Source of the DNA: Methanoregula sp. UBA247
Lineage (GTDB): Archaea > Halobacteriota > Methanomicrobia > Methanomicrobiales > Methanospirillaceae
Direction of reading: 5' to 3'
DNA length: 64,000 nt
NCBI GenBank assembly: GCA_002495055.1
Contig: DADR01000041.1
Coordinates: 1-64,000, forward strand
The notes under the pieces were generated by a model that saw only the letters and a list, made by a program, of their open reading frames with translations, was not told the DNA's origin and searched no databases. Position numbers and translations under genes: made by a program. Numbering within the stretch: the stretch's first letter is position 1; each line of letters opens with the position of its first letter. Of the stretch, positions 62,468 through 64,000 are shown piece after piece.

Positions 62468-64000
62468 ACAGATGAGCAGGCTGCTGATTGTTGCATCAAA
62501 GGATCAGATAACTCCTGTTATTACGGAGCTCTACCGTCATAACCTGTTTCATATTGAGGACTATGTTGAAGCAGCGGCGAAGGGGTATGAGGGCTTTAAG
62601 ATCGGCACGCCTCTGTCCGGAGCAACCGAAGCATCCGGTGATCTTGTCAAGATCCGTGCGATACAGAATGCGTTTTCCATTTATAGCGATGATTTTGAAG
62701 TAACGCAGCGACAAAAACAGTCAGGCCTTCAGGTACAGATAGAACGAGAACTCCCTGCTATCGAGCTAGAGGTTGAAGGACTCACCGTAAAACGTTCGAA
62801 ACTCGAAACTAAAGTAAAAGAATTCGAACAGAAAATTGCTGAGCTCACTCCCTTTATTGGTATTCCAGGAGACCTCGATCTCTATCGTGGGTATTCGAGG
62901 TTTATTGTTTTTGCCGGGTATGTCGCGCATGAGGTATCGATCTCTGTAGCGAACGAAATGTTCTTCGGGAAAGGCAAAGCCGGAAATTTCATTGTCGTTG
63001 TTACTCCCATTGAGCACCGGAATGTGGTTGAAGGAGCGTTGCAGGGGGCAGGATTCCAGGCGGTTACAATCCCTGATGAGTCCGGGATTCCGCAGGAGCG
63101 TATTGACTTTTATTCAGGCGAGATTACCCTAATCAAAAAGGAGATTGAGGATGTCAACCAGAAAATGGATGCGATAAAGGAGAAACATGCCAGTTTCCTG
63201 GTTGCGTGTGAGGAGGTCTTAAAAGGTCAGGTAGAACGAACAGAGGCACCTTTGCGGTTTGCAACGACAAACGAGACCTTCGTCGCAGAAGGCTGGGTGC
63301 CCGCGGCAAGTGTTGTGACCATAAGCCAGGCACTTGAGAAAGCGACCAATGGAAAAATCTTTGTCACCGAGCTTGCTGTTGGTGAAAAGGATGTAGTTCC
63401 GGTTGAGTATAACAACCCATCATTTGCCCGGCCTTCTCAGCTGCTCATAGACACATACTCGCGACCAAAGTACAATGAACTTGATCCGACAATCATGATC
63501 TCTATCGTATTTCCCATCTTTTTTGGTCTTATCCTCGGGGATGTAGGATATGGTGCCCTGTTGTTGGTCCTGTGCCTTGGCCTGCGGAAATACCTGAAAG
63601 GGGAAGGGGGTCAGCAGCTTCTGGCGGTTCTCAGAAATGCGAGTATCTCAAGCATCATTTTTGGGGTGCTTTACAGCGAATTTTTAGGATTTGCACTGCC
63701 GTGGCCGGCTCTTCTGCCATCGCGCCACCTCAATATCGGGGCACACGCTACAGGGCATGGTCCCAATATCCCCGGTCTGATGATGATGGCTATCTGGATT
63801 GGGATCGTCCATGTCACCTTGGGCAGGATTCTTTCAATCGTGAACCATGCACAACAGGACCACGGGGCACATCGAATCAAGGCTGTCCTTGCAAATGTCG
63901 GATGGGTCCTGATGATATGGGGTACCCTTCTTTTGATCTGGTCGATGATCCCGATGCCGTTAATGCCGGATTTCACCGGTCTGCCACCAGTTCTGATGGG
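62454..64000 (+). CDS. ahaI: A-type ATP synthase subunit I (3' end missing)
   Basis: 515 codons seen from the ATG at 62454; it runs off the window. An N-terminal cytoplasmic stalk (about 1-330) with coiled coils (QIERELPAIELEVEGLTVKR, KKEIEDVNQKMDAIKEKHAS) is followed by membrane helices with the family block SIVFPIFFGLILGDVGYG (about 350). Membrane stator of the ion-driven ATP synthase; carries the half-channel for H+ or Na+. Start lies inside ahaH. Confidence 0.95.
   Translation, partial: MLKPEQMSRLLIVASKDQITPVITELYRHNLFHIEDYVEAAAKGYEGFKIGTPLSGATEASGDLVKIRAIQNAFSIYSDDFEVTQRQKQSGLQVQIERELPAIELEVEGLTVKRSKLETKVKEFEQKIAELTPFIGIPGDLDLYRGYSRFIVFAGYVAHEVSISVANEMFFGKGKAGNFIVVVTPIEHRNVVEGALQGAGFQAVTIPDESGIPQERIDFYSGEITLIKKEIEDVNQKMDAIKEKHASFLVACEEVLKGQVERTEAPLRFATTNETFVAEGWVPAASVVTISQALEKATNGKIFVTELAVGEKDVVPVEYNNPSFARPSQLLIDTYSRPKYNELDPTIMISIVFPIFFGLILGDVGYGALLLVLCLGLRKYLKGEGGQQLLAVLRNASISSIIFGVLYSEFLGFALPWPALLPSRHLNIGAHATGHGPNIPGLMMMAIWIGIVHVTLGRILSIVNHAQQDHGAHRIKAVLANVGWVLMIWGTLLLIWSMIPMPLMPDFTGLPPVLM

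Noticed and set aside
1..64000. CRISPR arrays, insertion sequences or rRNA genes
   Set aside because: Looked for regularly spaced direct repeats, transposase motifs and rRNA-like stretches; none were found.

Overview
The window is chromosomal DNA of a methanogenic euryarchaeon, most likely in or near the Methanomicrobiales (Methanoregula-like; the order is inference). Seen evidence: a thermosome, Lsm protein and L37e next to purF, SepF, Nob1, archaeal LonB, the H and I subunits of an A-type ATP synthase, a CoM/CoB-dependent thiol:fumarate reductase (tfrA/tfrB), archaeal TATA boxes (TTTATATA type), GGAGG/GGTGA ribosome-binding sites and tRNA genes without an encoded CCA.

Layout. 1-9,470: surface proteins and redox genes: a minus-strand SipW/TasA-like cluster (two secreted proteins with a TxAYF-type signal peptide around an ER-type signal peptidase), radC, a roughly 1,070-residue Ig-like/VWA surface protein, rubrerythrin, a LamG protein and a glutaredoxin-thioredoxin reductase fusion. 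9,544-24,086: housekeeping: tfrBA, aspartate kinase, purM, a ZPR1 zinc protein, sepF, a PUA protein, lsm-rpl37e-purF, a methyltransferase, initiator tRNA-Met, thioredoxin, a PCD-like protein, an Lhr-type helicase and a cupredoxin lipoprotein.

24,421-52,256: an integrated element of about 27.8 kb. A tyrosine integrase lies next to a 16-bp copy (attL) of the 3' end of the tRNA-Ser(CGA) gene, and the intact tRNA at 52,244-52,328 carries the matching 16 bp (attR). The element holds a PrimPol/AAA+ replication protein with small upstream genes; an eight-gene overlapping type I restriction-modification operon with an embedded SIR2-like protein, a HEPN-like protein, a winged-helix-like protein and two specificity proteins (one half-size, one full-size); a membrane transglutaminase-like protein; a free-standing LAGLIDADG endonuclease; ArdC-like antirestriction; an AbrB-like regulator with a probable own operator; an SRAP/YedK protein; and many small hypothetical, zinc-ribbon and membrane proteins. 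Replication, integration, restriction, antirestriction and probable abortive-infection genes travel together.

52,329-64,000: the ordinary chromosome resumes with thermosome, a GfcR-like PRTase regulator, nob1, prs, lonB, tldD/pmbA, a BofA-like membrane protein, a zinc-ribbon/hypothetical pair and the start of the A-type ATP synthase operon (ahaH, then ahaI running off the end).

The most interesting part is the RM-SIR2-HEPN operon (29,601-40,006), in which the SIR2 domain has Asn where the catalytic His is expected. Next come the archaeal SipW/TasA-like cluster and the structured leader at 45,055-45,211. All family assignments come from reading motifs by eye; no database search was run.
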